In this document: one piece after another, positions 44,903-54,257 of the stretch
How positions within the stretch are numbered: position 1 is the stretch's first letter
How the letters are laid out: every line of letters starts with the position of its first letter
Assembly (NCBI RefSeq): GCF_000949255.1
Contig: NZ_JXUW01000006.1
Location: forward strand, 1-64,000
Reading direction: 5' to 3'
DNA: 64,000 nucleotides
Source: Ferrimicrobium acidiphilum DSM 19497
GTDB lineage: Bacteria > Actinomycetota > Acidimicrobiia > Acidimicrobiales > Acidimicrobiaceae
The notes under the pieces: model-generated
What the model was told of the DNA's origin: nothing
What the model saw: the letters and a program-made list of their open reading frames with translations, nothing else
Databases searched by the model: none
Made by a program: the position numbers and the translations under genes

Positions 44903-46219
44903 GTGGGCGACTCGTACCCGCTCGATCGGCTATGTTACCCAGGTAAGGCGGTCGAAATACGAGTCTCTGGTATCTCTGTGAGTACCGTTGCCTCCTCCGT
45001 TACCGATGCGACCCTCGTCTTCGCGGAGGCTTGCGCTGAGGGGGCGTGCGAGGTTAGGTTGACGTTTCTGTCCGAACCCTACGTCGCCACTGGAGACATA
45101 CATTCCTTAGATCGAGGATGTGAGGTGGTCATCGACGGTGGCTTCGTTCCTCTCAATGACCGATCCGCTCCAAGGGTGGCGGTTGACTTGAATGGGACCT
45201 ATTACTTGAGACCACCGATGGTTGGTGTGCCGATGGAGATTGTCGACCTCTCTGTCTCTGGGTTGGCATTTCTGCCCATGCTTGATCTAGCGCCTAAGCT
45301 CTTTGAGCGGAGGATGATTAGCTTTGCCCTGGAGGGGAGGGAGATCAGGACGGTTATCGAGCTGGTCGGGGTTGAGCCGCAGCTGCTTAGAGGTCGTTTT
45401 CTTCGATTGAGTGTCTCCGACGAGGAGGCTATCGCGGGCTATGTCATGACTCGCCAAGTTGCTGAGCGACACAGACTCTCCATGCTCGAGGTCCGGACGC
45501 CCTCTGCACTTGACGTTGTTGCTCGCAGGCGTTACCCACTGATTGAAGGAGTGGTCGTCCACGAGCATGCACTCGAGCTCTCAGCGCGAGGCATACAGGT
45601 CGAGATGCAGTTGCCGCCGTCAACTGCGGTGAACCGCCAAATGCTAGCCTCTGCATTGGGCTCCATGGTCGGAGAGATCCGTTGTGGCGACCTAAACGAC
45701 AGCTTCCACTACCTGTCGTGCATTGGCTTCGGTGATGAACCCGTTGACGTAGCTGCTCTCGGTTGTCTTCTGCTACAGAGTCGTCTCTATGAGTGCAGTC
45801 CATCCGAACTACTTCTCAAAACACTAGGCACAACCTTTGGGCGAGCTGTGATTTCTGAGCTCAAGCGAGGAAGGGACGTACTTGGATACGCGGCTGGGGC
45901 TTTCGAATTTCGAGACGATTCAGGTCATGAATGGAGACTCTTCCGCCGTTCATTAGGGGTAGGACTCTACTCTCGGACCAGTGAAGACCGGAGCTCTGAT
46001 GGCGGCTGGGGCACGGGTGTCACTAGCGATCTCTCTACGGCGGAAGCGGAGTTGAAAAGCGCCCGGCTTGGGCAGTGGATTCCACCTCTGGCCATGGTGA
46101 AGCTGATGAAATCGTCCGACCGCCCACTTCTGTTGGGATGCTGGTATCAGGATCTGGAGATCAGTCGACAGCTGGAGGAGATTTTATATCAGCTGGCAAC
46201 CTCGGCAGAGCCGAGATAG
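44903..46219 (+). CDS. PilZ-domain protein (c-di-GMP binding) with unknown C-terminal region
   Basis: A 438-aa protein from GTG 44903. Residues 5-80 resemble a YcgR-N-like beta domain. A PilZ domain follows: the RxxxR motif is RSAPR (87-91) and the DxSxxG motif is DLSVSG (115-120), both complete, so c-di-GMP binding is plausible. The remaining 250 residues (about 190-438) are mixed alpha/beta and match no family I recognise. The gene follows malic enzyme by 11 bp and is convergent with the next glycosyltransferase gene. Given its surroundings it may link c-di-GMP to surface polysaccharide synthesis; this is inference. Confidence 0.7.
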   Translation: MGDSYPLDRLCYPGKAVEIRVSGISVSTVASSVTDATLVFAEACAEGACEVRLTFLSEPYVATGDIHSLDRGCEVVIDGGFVPLNDRSAPRVAVDLNGTYYLRPPMVGVPMEIVDLSVSGLAFLPMLDLAPKLFERRMISFALEGREIRTVIELVGVEPQLLRGRFLRLSVSDEEAIAGYVMTRQVAERHRLSMLEVRTPSALDVVARRRYPLIEGVVVHEHALELSARGIQVEMQLPPSTAVNRQMLASALGSMVGEIRCGDLNDSFHYLSCIGFGDEPVDVAALGCLLLQSRLYECSPSELLLKTLGTTFGRAVISELKRGRDVLGYAAGAFEFRDDSGHEWRLFRRSLGVGLYSRTSEDRSSDGGWGTGVTSDLSTAEAELKSARLGQWIPPLAMVKLMKSSDRPLLLGCWYQDLEISRQLEEILYQLATSAEPR

Positions 46220-46358
46220 TCTCCGCTCGTCGAGGTCGCAGACGGAATCAATCGATAACAGATGAACGATGGTCTCCATGGCCAGCTACAGGACGGTAGC
46301 TCTCTGATTAGCTCTGACTATTTTGGCTATGGATTATCCAGTTCGCCACTATCCAAGC

Positions 46359-49010
46359 TCAAACTCTTCGTTCTCGCAGAAGGATGGGGCGACACGATGA
46401 GCCCGGGTTGGCAGGAGTTTCGATTCGGGCTCGTAGCGTCGTCGGCTGATAGCCAGGCGAGTCGACTCCCAAGAGCGGCAACGCAAGACACGCGAGGAAT
46501 ATCGGGACTTGGTTGGGATTGGTGATCGATATCGGGATCAGTTCTGTGGGCGAGCTGTTGACATCGACTGATGCTGCATACGATCGCCGTCGCGCGGGGA
46601 TTGTTACTTCGCATGGCTTGGATCCACCAACCTCGATTGACAGCACCCCGGTGACGTTATGCGGGTTGTCCACGAATATGCTGATCCGCTCGGTCGTTTT
46701 GATCGCCTGAGGCAACTGGATATTTGTCGAGAATGTGTCTCCCGGGCCTAGCTCTATCAGCGATTCTATCAGCGACTCATGGGGAGTAGGCAGCAGATAT
46801 TGGCTTCCCTCGGGTAGCCACGGGCGTTGGGCGTGTCGTGTTTTCGCCGGCAAAAAGGCCTGACTCATCAGTTGACTGAAGTTAGGCGAATAGAAGGGAT
46901 CAGCCTCGACGAGTGGGGCATGAAGGTGATATAGCCAGGAAGATTCGAGATCTTCCCGCAACAGCTGGCCTCTCGCCCGACTTCTTCCTCTTGAACGCGA
47001 TTCATGATGGTAGAGAAGAACGCTTGGGATGAGGAGGTTACGTTTGCCGGCCTCCAGAAGGCGGAGACAGAAATCGACGTCGTTAAAGCTGATTGCGAGT
47101 CGGGGGTCGAAGCCGTGGAGTTGGATGAAGTCGCTGTGTTTGACCATCATGACCGCTCCAGTGACGGCCGAATAGTTGCCATAAGTCAGGTTTCTACTGC
47201 CTTTGCCAGCAGAGGCGAATGGAACCCCGATGTTGGCGTGATTTGCCACCCCACCTAGTCCCATGACGACTCCCGCGTGTTGCACCTGTGCGTTGGAATA
47301 GATGAGCTTGGCTCCCACCGCTCCGATCTCCTCCCTCTCGGCGAGAGCCGATAGCTGGTCGAGCCAATCCGGGGTGATGACCTGGGTGTCATCATTCAAG
47401 AACAGAAGCAAGTCGCCGGTTGCCTGCAGCGCTGCGAAGTTCATCATGGTGGCGAAGTTGAAGTCTACATCGTAGGCAATCACCCGATAGCGCTTCCTTA
47501 GCTCTTCCAGGTAGGCCAACATGTTTGGTTCGCTACTCTGATTTTCTACCACTATCAACTCGTAATCTTCGCAGTTTGCGGACTCTATGGAGTGGACGAG
47601 ATTTGACAAGTCTGCAAAGTTGTTCTTGGTCGGTACGATGATACTCACGAGGTGTTGCTGGGTGGGCATCAGGTGGGGTACGAGAAAGACTCTTCCCTCT
47701 CTCGGCCTTTCTAGATGGGAGACCTTGTAGCCGCTGCGTTCAAGATGTTCCGACAGGAGTCGCTCCTGGACTTCATAGACGTAGGGCTTGGCTTCGTATC
47801 CTGAGGCTACCGACTCCTGATGGACTCGCCAGTGGTAGAGAACCCAAGGAATGTGTATGACTTCGCTATAGTCAAGAGAAGCCGTCGCTCGCAGAATCAT
47901 CTCCCAATCCTGAGAACCTTCGTATCCGGTTCGCAACCCTCCGATGGTGAGAAAGAGCTGGCGTTCGATAATGGTGAGGTGGTTGAAGTAGTTCATGCTC
48001 AACAGCATCTCTGGAGCGAAGTCTGGCTTGAAAAAGACTTCGCGAAGACCTCCATCGTCGAAGACTTTGTCCTCGTCACTGTAGAAAAGCTTCCCGTGGG
48101 GATTCTGGTTCAGGTAGGCTACGAACCATGCGAGTGCGTCGGGAGTGAGCTCATCGTCTTGATCCATGAACGCTAGAAAGTCGCCGGTGGCATGGTTGGC
48201 TGCATTTGTGGTGGCAACGGATATGTTGCCGTGTTCGCTGAGCCTTACGATCTTGATCCGCTGGTCTGATGCTGCGATTGTCGACAGCGCCATGTCGTGT
48301 TCTGAACTCTGAGGACCATCGATGGAGAGGATGAGCTCGAAGGCTGTATAGAGCTGAGCGATAACCGATTTGATAGCCAATTGCAGGTACTTCAGGTTGG
48401 GGTGATAGATGGGCATGATGATGCTGATCTTCGGCTTCGTTGCAAGGTTCGTCAGGTACTCCGAGATGAGCTGCTGTTCACTCTTGGGAAGCTGTCCATT
48501 GTACTCTCGCCAAGACCTATAGGCTACGTCGGCAGGGTTCTCCGAGCTTGTGCGAGAGGATCGTTGTTTACTCTTGCTGGTTGCTTGCGCCCGGTCAAAG
48601 AGAGCATCTATCTCTTGTGAGTGTGCTCCTCGCTGAACATAGCGTACTGGCTGGCTTGGCAGCGCCGAAGAAGGACCATAGTGGTACTCGATGAAGATCT
48701 GGTTTCCAGGCTGTATCAGCGCGTCAGGCAACACCAGGGTAATGCTCGCCTTGGCGGTGTTGAGTCGAAATGGCTGTCCAATGCCTTCGCCGAATGTCTC
48801 TAGCTGTTCACAATCGTGGATAACACAGGGGAGCGATGTTCTTGCCCGCCAGGAGTATATTGGCAGGCCAGACTGTAGAACGACTATGTTCTGAAGATAG
48901 AGGAGATCCTGATCGCCACCTGAGGCGATGAGCTCGATAGCTTCTGAGCTGGAGAGATCGAGTTGCAAGCTGGCATGATCGCCACTAGGTTGAGGGTCGA
49001 GCTGAATCAA
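46359..49010 (-). CDS. Tandem GT2 glycosyltransferase with a C-terminal beta domain
   Basis: An 883-aa protein starting at TTG 49010, overlapping the upstream gene stop by four bases (TTGA). Residues 1-130 form a beta-rich carbohydrate-binding-like region. The first GT2 domain (about 190-440) has ISIIMPIYHPNLKYLQLAI, DDELTPDALAWF, the metal motif in LFYSDEDKVFDDGGL and IHIPWVLYHWRVH. The second (about 453-700) has SIIVPTKNNFADLSNLVHSI and FLNDDTQVITPDWL, plus QVQHAGVVMGLGGV and ISFNDVDFCLRLLEAG. Both keep the Asp metal motifs. The last 160 residues are beta-rich. It probably adds two sugars of a rhamnan or surface polysaccharide in the cytoplasm; no membrane helices are seen. Confidence 0.87.
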   Translation of the reverse strand: MIQLDPQPSGDHASLQLDLSSSEAIELIASGGDQDLLYLQNIVVLQSGLPIYSWRARTSLPCVIHDCEQLETFGEGIGQPFRLNTAKASITLVLPDALIQPGNQIFIEYHYGPSSALPSQPVRYVQRGAHSQEIDALFDRAQATSKSKQRSSRTSSENPADVAYRSWREYNGQLPKSEQQLISEYLTNLATKPKISIIMPIYHPNLKYLQLAIKSVIAQLYTAFELILSIDGPQSSEHDMALSTIAASDQRIKIVRLSEHGNISVATTNAANHATGDFLAFMDQDDELTPDALAWFVAYLNQNPHGKLFYSDEDKVFDDGGLREVFFKPDFAPEMLLSMNYFNHLTIIERQLFLTIGGLRTGYEGSQDWEMILRATASLDYSEVIHIPWVLYHWRVHQESVASGYEAKPYVYEVQERLLSEHLERSGYKVSHLERPREGRVFLVPHLMPTQQHLVSIIVPTKNNFADLSNLVHSIESANCEDYELIVVENQSSEPNMLAYLEELRKRYRVIAYDVDFNFATMMNFAALQATGDLLLFLNDDTQVITPDWLDQLSALAEREEIGAVGAKLIYSNAQVQHAGVVMGLGGVANHANIGVPFASAGKGSRNLTYGNYSAVTGAVMMVKHSDFIQLHGFDPRLAISFNDVDFCLRLLEAGKRNLLIPSVLLYHHESRSRGRSRARGQLLREDLESSWLYHLHAPLVEADPFYSPNFSQLMSQAFLPAKTRHAQRPWLPEGSQYLLPTPHESLIESLIELGPGDTFSTNIQLPQAIKTTERISIFVDNPHNVTGVLSIEVGGSKPCEVTIPARRRSYAASVDVNSSPTELIPISITNPNQVPIFLACLALPLLGVDSPGYQPTTLRARIETPANPGSSCRPILLRERRV

Positions 49011-51382
49011 TGACTTCTCTTTCTGGATAGTGTTTTAGCTTGCATGCCCAAGGTGTCGACCAAAAAGTCCGCCTTTCTGGCGGTATGAATACGTAACAGT
49101 TGGGTTGCCGAAAGCTCGTAGGCCTCAAGAGCTATATCTTGAGCTGAGGTGTTGATCACCTCGAGGTTCCCGGTTCCGTCGAGTTCGATTGCGATCGGAC
49201 TGAATTGAGTCGCACTTGTTGGGAATGAATGGTTTACAACTGCCTTTCCGTTGACCAGTCGGATGCTGGGTAGGCCGTCGCTCGTCTGCAGCCAAAGGGT
49301 AACTTGAGCGTATGACACCGTGGTAGGTAGGTGAACCACGATGCGACCGCCTGGAGAAAGCACGATTGGATTCGTTGGCAGCGATCGATCAGGAGCGTAA
49401 AACGGATACTCTTCGATCACCTGACCATCCTGCCAGGGTTCATAAACCCTTGGCCGGGTTGGTGCGCAACTTGTGTTGGTAGTGATGAGATTTTGGTTAT
49501 AGTAGCGATCTCGTGCCAGCTGCGGTCGCCATCTACTCCAGAAGGTGATGAGCTCCTCCCCATCTGGAGGTGGAGATTGATCGCGTTCGGACGCAATCCG
49601 CATAAGCCGAGCGGTTGGGGTGTAGCCGATCGCCTCTCCCGCGGCACCGAGCTTTAGACAGAGATCAAGGTCGCGCAAGAGTCCACCAAAATATTCGTCC
49701 ATCCCGCCGACAGCAAGGTAGATCTCCCTGTTGATCAGCACAGCCTCAGTCGTGACGGCACTGACTTGCTGAGCGACGGTGAGGCGTTCTCGATGCCCGG
49801 TAGCAGTCTCTGGTTCGCCATAGTAGCGAGGCGCCGCCTCTCCTTCGACTCCGAGCATGAGTCCGGCCTGGTAGATCTTGCGATCCGAAGAAAGAAGGAG
49901 CGGTGAGGCGATAGCCAGACCCATGCCATCGGCGATACCTACGAGTTCGCTAAGCCATGACGGATCCTCTGCTAGAACGAAGTCGCCAATGATGTAGATG
50001 TACTTCGTGGTGAGCTTGCTAGCGATGTCGTTATAGGTCGCTGCGAGGCTAGTGTTCATCTTCCGTTCGACTACGGTAGCTATTCCTTTGGACTCAACCG
50101 ATGCAAGATATGATCGGAGCTCGGGACTCGAATCTGGTCCGTTGATAATGACCAGATCGGAACAGAAACGCTTGATGAGTGGATGATCGAGGTTAGCAAC
50201 ATTCTTGGCGGAGGCGGAGAGGATGATCGCTACCCTCGAGGAGGGATCGGGCTTGAAATGGAGGAGTTTGAAGGCCGCGTCGTTCGCAGGTTCTGCGAGA
50301 GCCTTTAGAGATCGCCTGGCGAGCGCGTCTGCAACTACCTTGCGCCCAGATTCATAGATATCGTTCTCTATTCCAAGGGCCATGAGAATGGTATCATCCG
50401 CTATCGACCAGTGATAGAGGATTTTTGGTATATGCACCACATCAGACTGGGAGATGCTCTCTGTCGCCCGCAATGCAAGATCCCAGTCTTGAGCTCCGTC
50501 GACTCCTAGTCGTAATCCACCCAGGTTTACGAGGAGGTTGCGCCTGATGGTAAGCAGTCGAGTGAGATAGTTTTGTCCGAGCAGCAACAGCGGATCGAAG
50601 TCGGGCTTGAAGTAAGGATCAAACCGTTCTTTACTGTTGGTTTTGTCCTCGTCGGAGTAGAGGAGTTCCACCTCTGGGTTATTCACAACGGCTGCAACGA
50701 TCCATGCCAGTGCGTCGGGGGTCAGTCGGTCACCCTGATCGAGGAAGCAGACATACTCGCCTTTGGCGAGCGCAATCGCATCGTTACTAGCGACTGCGAT
50801 GCCACCGCTCTTTTCGCGGCGCAGGAAGTCGAGACGGGATTCTTGGCGTGAAAGATGGGCCAAATAGCCGTCTAAATCGTGATCATCGGAATGATCATCA
50901 ACTATGCAGAGTTGCCAGTTGGGGTAGATCTGGTTCGTCACCGATCTGATCGTCTCCCGAAGGATGGGTAGGTCTGGTTGGTAGAGCGGCATCACGATAG
51001 ATATCAGCGGCTGATAGGGAAGTTGGTTGATATATGACCGGACACTATGCTCGTCGACCGAGTCAAGGTATGTACTGGCCCAGCCTTCGAACGATCCTGT
51101 GGAACCCGTTGCGACATCGAGTAGCCAGCGTATAGGTACTTGCTGCAGCTGTCGTGACCGAGCTGTGACACGGTGAAATTGTCGTATTGCGGTATCGAGA
51201 GGGGATAATGATGCCCTCTTGAGCTTCGCAGTGAGAGCCAGGAGTTCTGGTGGGAGATCGACGGACCTTTGGGTGTGGTCGCGATCGGTCGCTGGCGCAT
51301 CACCGTTGGACGACTGTCGATTGGCGGAGAGCTCACCAGCAGATGCCAACGAAAGTATTTCCCCGGCCCAATAGTCTCTCAC
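49007..51382 (-). CDS. Tandem GT2 glycosyltransferase with a degenerate second domain
   Basis: A 791-aa protein, upstream partner of the 46359-49010 gene. After an N-terminal helical region, the first GT2 domain (about 123-340) is canonical: ISIVMPLYQPDLPILRETIR, CFLDQGDRLTPDALAW, metal motif YSDEDKTNSKERFDPYFKPD and VHIPKILYHWSI. The second GT2-like domain (about 375-640) keeps the fold (YQAGLMLGVEG, YFGGLLRDLDLCLKLGAAG) but the N-D-T/D-x-D motif is replaced by GDFVLAED, so it has probably lost catalysis. The C-terminus is beta-rich. With its neighbour it forms a two-gene unit. It is likely a polysaccharide synthase component with one active site. Confidence 0.85.
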   Translation of the reverse strand: MRDYWAGEILSLASAGELSANRQSSNGDAPATDRDHTQRSVDLPPELLALTAKLKRASLSPLDTAIRQFHRVTARSRQLQQVPIRWLLDVATGSTGSFEGWASTYLDSVDEHSVRSYINQLPYQPLISIVMPLYQPDLPILRETIRSVTNQIYPNWQLCIVDDHSDDHDLDGYLAHLSRQESRLDFLRREKSGGIAVASNDAIALAKGEYVCFLDQGDRLTPDALAWIVAAVVNNPEVELLYSDEDKTNSKERFDPYFKPDFDPLLLLGQNYLTRLLTIRRNLLVNLGGLRLGVDGAQDWDLALRATESISQSDVVHIPKILYHWSIADDTILMALGIENDIYESGRKVVADALARRSLKALAEPANDAAFKLLHFKPDPSSRVAIILSASAKNVANLDHPLIKRFCSDLVIINGPDSSPELRSYLASVESKGIATVVERKMNTSLAATYNDIASKLTTKYIYIIGDFVLAEDPSWLSELVGIADGMGLAIASPLLLSSDRKIYQAGLMLGVEGEAAPRYYGEPETATGHRERLTVAQQVSAVTTEAVLINREIYLAVGGMDEYFGGLLRDLDLCLKLGAAGEAIGYTPTARLMRIASERDQSPPPDGEELITFWSRWRPQLARDRYYNQNLITTNTSCAPTRPRVYEPWQDGQVIEEYPFYAPDRSLPTNPIVLSPGGRIVVHLPTTVSYAQVTLWLQTSDGLPSIRLVNGKAVVNHSFPTSATQFSPIAIELDGTGNLEVINTSAQDIALEAYELSATQLLRIHTARKADFLVDTLGMQAKTLSRKRSH

Positions 51383-51663
51383 TGCGACTCCATTTCCTTT
51401 AAGGATTCATTTCAGCATACGTCGCCATTGACCGATATCCTGAAACTGCCAACGATATCTTCTAAGCTCGCCTGTTTTGAGTGCGAGTAGCGAATCCATG
51501 CAACGAAGTTGTCATCGCGTGGAGAAACCCAATTACACGCTAACCCCTCAGGGTCGCCATTGATTCTTTAGTTGTCTGGCTCACTAGAGTGCGAAGCAGG
51601 GAGATTCTGGTGGCCGTGGATGAATTTAGGTGCAACCGGTTTGCGATACCCTCTTCGTCCTGA
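51383..51663. other. Short spacer upstream of the minus-strand GT genes
   Basis: 281 bp that must contain the promoter of the 51382-46359 minus-strand gene pair; no clear element was identified. No gene recognised. Confidence 0.4.
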
Positions 51664-51921
51664 AGTGCGGCCCTTGCCTATCACCTCTATGGGGCAATCG
51701 CCTATGAACTCTCTACCAAGTCAGATACCAGACGTCCCTCGACGATTCTAGAACGCTTAGCTACGCATATGAGAGCCACCGTCACCCTGACAGACGGGGA
51801 ACGAAAGGTTCATCACCTACGAGTCTCTACTACTCCAGATCCGGATCAACGCCAGATCTTTGACTCCCTCGGAATTAGTGACCCCTTACCCAGACGAGCC
51901 AAGGTAGTAGCCAGTTTGTAG
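51664..51921 (+). pseudogene. Transposase remnant (C-terminal end, IS4-type)
   Basis: An open stretch of 85 codons without a start, ending at TAG 51919-51921. It reads AYHLYGAIAYELSTKS, then ERLATHMRATVTLTDGERKV, and ends DQRQIFDSLGISDPLPRRAK. The pattern 'LERL...RATVTLTDGE...Q..IFDSLGI' resembles the C-terminal tail of IS4/IS1634-type transposases. The N-terminal nine tenths are missing. The group II intron begins immediately after its stop codon. Family assignment is from memory of the pattern and moderately secure; it differs from the intact transposase at 35549-37282. Confidence 0.5.
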
Positions 51922-53835
51922 GAGCGCCGGGATAAACCGGCATGGAGGAGGAGATGAAAGAGCTCTACATCGAAGGTCTAGCGAACCACGATGACCCCGA
52001 GTCATGCGTCGGCGTCCGCGAGGGCGCAGGCGAAGCGTTGACAGGGGCACGTACAGGCCGGGCTATTGAGCCGCGAAATCCGGGAGATCGGGGCGCCGAC
52101 GCTGTCTACATAAGTGGAAGGCAACACCACCAGCAGCGCTATCGCGAGTTGTTGGTGGGCCCCGCGCGGTCAGAGAACCATGGCATGTACGGAACCTCCA
52201 TGCGCGAGAACCGGGAGATCCCGCACTTGCCCGGCTGGCTGATCACCAGACGGGCCGCTCAGGGAAGACCAAGGTCGTACGCCTGAGATGAACGAGCGCG
52301 GGAAGTCAGACAACCCCATATTACCTACGAAGCTGTCGAACAAAACCGGGGGACCGGTTGCGGAGGTGGTGGAGGGAAGGGGGTTGGCCAAGGGGAACAC
52401 GACCAACCTAACACGCCCCGGACGCAGTGCCGGGCAAGGTGTGTCAAACGGGCTGGATCGTGTGCGCGAAGTAGCAAGAAAGGACAAGGATGCAAAGTTC
52501 ACAGCACTGCTGCACCACATCGACCTTGACCGCCTGAAGGCCGCCTATTTGGCGATCAACCCGAAGGCTGCACCGGGAATCGATAAGGTGACATGGCACT
52601 CCTACGAAGAGAATCTGAGGCAGAACCTCGAAGATCTTCTTCAAAGAGTCCACAGCGGTGCCTACCGGGCAAGCCCCTCGCGGAGGGTATACATACCAAA
52701 ACCGGACGGGCGACAACGCCCGCTCGGCATCGCAACGCTGGAGGACAAGATCGTCCAACGGGCGGTGGTGGAGGTATTGAATGCCATCTACGAGGAGGAC
52801 TTTCTCGGCTTTTCCTATGGGTTCCGGCCAGGGCGCAGCCCGCATCATGCGTTGGATGCACTCAGTGTCGGAATCGAGCGGAAGAAGGTGAACTGGGTGC
52901 TCGACGCTGATATCAGCGACTTCTTCTCTACGTTGGATCGGACGTGGTTGAGAAGGTTTCTCGAGCATCGCATTGCGGACAAAAGGATCCTGCGACTCAT
53001 CGACAAGTGGTTGGCCGCAGGAGTCATCGAGGATGGGAAGTGGTCAGAGACGACCGAAGGATCAGCACAGGGTGCATCGGTTTCACCGCTGCTCGCCAAC
53101 GTATACCTTCACTATGTCTTTGACCGCTGGGTCCGACAGTGGAGGCAAAGACGCGCACGAGGCGACATGATCGTCTCGCGGTTTGCCGATGACTTCGTGG
53201 TCGGGTTCCAGAACCTTGGTGATGCAAGGCAGTTCCTCAGCGACCTTCGTGAACGATTCGCGAAGTTCAACTTGGAACTGCATCCGGACAAGACCCGCCT
53301 CATCGAGTTCGGTCGCTTTGCGGCTCAGAACCGCAAGGAGCGGGGCCTCAAAAAGCCAGAGACCTTTGACTTCCTGGGATTCACCCACATCTGTGGAAAG
53401 ACCAGGGACGGGCGTTTCTGGCTCCGGCGCGTCACCATCGCAAAGCGGATGCGAACGAAGTTGAAGCAGGTAAAGACCGAGCTTCGACGACGCCGACATC
53501 GGTCCATCCCCGAGCAGGGGCAATGGCTGGCGAGCGTATTGAGGGGTCACCTCAACTACTACGCAGTGCCAGGCAACATAGACGCGGTATCGGCCTTTCG
53601 CGACCAGGTGAGACGACTCTGGCGAGAGACGCTTCGGCGCCGAAGCCAGCGCAGCCGGATGCCCTGGGAGCGCTTCAGCCGGATCGACGAACGGTGGTTG
53701 CCCCCTGCCCGCATTGTGCATCCCCACCCGAGCCTGCGCTTTGCCGCCAGGACCTAAGGCAGGAGCCCATTGCGGTAGTCCCGCACGATGGGATCTGTCC
53801 GGGGGGCCGCCCGCAAGGGCGGTCCCTACCGGGAT
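51922..53835 (+). mobile_element. Group II intron with an internal reverse transcriptase
   Basis: About 1.9 kb. The 5' end starts GAGCGCCGGG, close to the GUGYG consensus, and forms the first hairpin GCCGG-GATAAA-CCGGC. About 365 nt of RNA domains precede the open reading frame. After the frame, domain V is recognisable at 53763-53796: GAGCCC opening with the AGC triad, a GCGGTAGTCCCGC middle and closing GATGGGATCT. Domain VI follows (53799-53832, GCCGCCC-GCAA-GGGCGGT stem), and the element ends near TACCGGGAT. Exact ends are estimates to within a few bases. Confidence 0.8.
52288..53757 (+). CDS. ltrA: Group II intron reverse transcriptase/maturase
   Basis: A 489-aa intron-encoded protein. 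Reverse transcriptase blocks 0-7 are present: AAPGIDKVTWHSYEENL, RRVYIPKPDGRQRPLGIATL, the fingers-palm FLGFSYGFRPGRSPHHAL, WVLDADISDFFSTLDR, the NEGSAQGASVSPLLANVYL-type block here as TEGSAQGASVSPLLANVYL, and the catalytic FADD (residues 299-302, FADD in place of YADD). The thumb/maturase X domain follows (SVLRGHLNYYAVPG). No HNH endonuclease domain is visible at the C-terminus. It promotes splicing and mobility of the surrounding intron RNA. Intact and probably functional. Confidence 0.95.
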   Translation: MNERGKSDNPILPTKLSNKTGGPVAEVVEGRGLAKGNTTNLTRPGRSAGQGVSNGLDRVREVARKDKDAKFTALLHHIDLDRLKAAYLAINPKAAPGIDKVTWHSYEENLRQNLEDLLQRVHSGAYRASPSRRVYIPKPDGRQRPLGIATLEDKIVQRAVVEVLNAIYEEDFLGFSYGFRPGRSPHHALDALSVGIERKKVNWVLDADISDFFSTLDRTWLRRFLEHRIADKRILRLIDKWLAAGVIEDGKWSETTEGSAQGASVSPLLANVYLHYVFDRWVRQWRQRRARGDMIVSRFADDFVVGFQNLGDARQFLSDLRERFAKFNLELHPDKTRLIEFGRFAAQNRKERGLKKPETFDFLGFTHICGKTRDGRFWLRRVTIAKRMRTKLKQVKTELRRRRHRSIPEQGQWLASVLRGHLNYYAVPGNIDAVSAFRDQVRRLWRETLRRRSQRSRMPWERFSRIDERWLPPARIVHPHPSLRFAART

Positions 53836-54257
53836 TGCCCTATCCACTGGGACTAAGCCGCTGAGCTTGGAGTTGTTGGGTTGGAGTCGAAAGTTGGGCC
53901 AGAGCTCTTGAGGTTCGCTCTTGGTTTCTGTCGTCAAGTGCCAGGCATGTGGGATCTATCTTGCCCGATGATCAATGGCTCAACTTGGCAAACCTACGAA
54001 TCGCGACCTTGCCATCAATCCGATAGACTGTCTGTAATAGAATAGTCGGTGCTGAGTTACGATTCGCGATCGTGTCCACGTAGATACCGTATCTGTTTAC
54101 GTCAATAACTGCTGCGTGAAGACGATAACCCACTAGCCCCTACCAATCCTGCGGAGACATGTATATATTTTCGACTCGACCGAGACAGGAACATCCTGCT
54201 CGAGGCTCAATTGTGCTATGAAGTCGGGCTAACCTGTGGAGAATTTCGTACTAACCT
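53836..54257. other. Intergenic stretch after the group II intron
   Basis: 422 bp. The first 100 bp (GGAGTTGTTGGGTTGGAGTC near 53878) are presumably the 3' exon, perhaps the end of the disrupted IS. The rest (53950-54257) shows only an 11-bp direct repeat CTAACCTGTGG just before the next gene. No gene recognised. Confidence 0.45.

Noticed and set aside
51942-52286. 114-codon reading upstream of the reverse transcriptase
   Set aside because: It lies in the 5' RNA domains of the group II intron; conservation there reflects RNA structure.
53083-53937. 284-codon open reading antisense to the intron reverse transcriptase
   Set aside because: Overlaps a well-supported reverse transcriptase; composition is Pro/Arg/Ser-rich without motifs.
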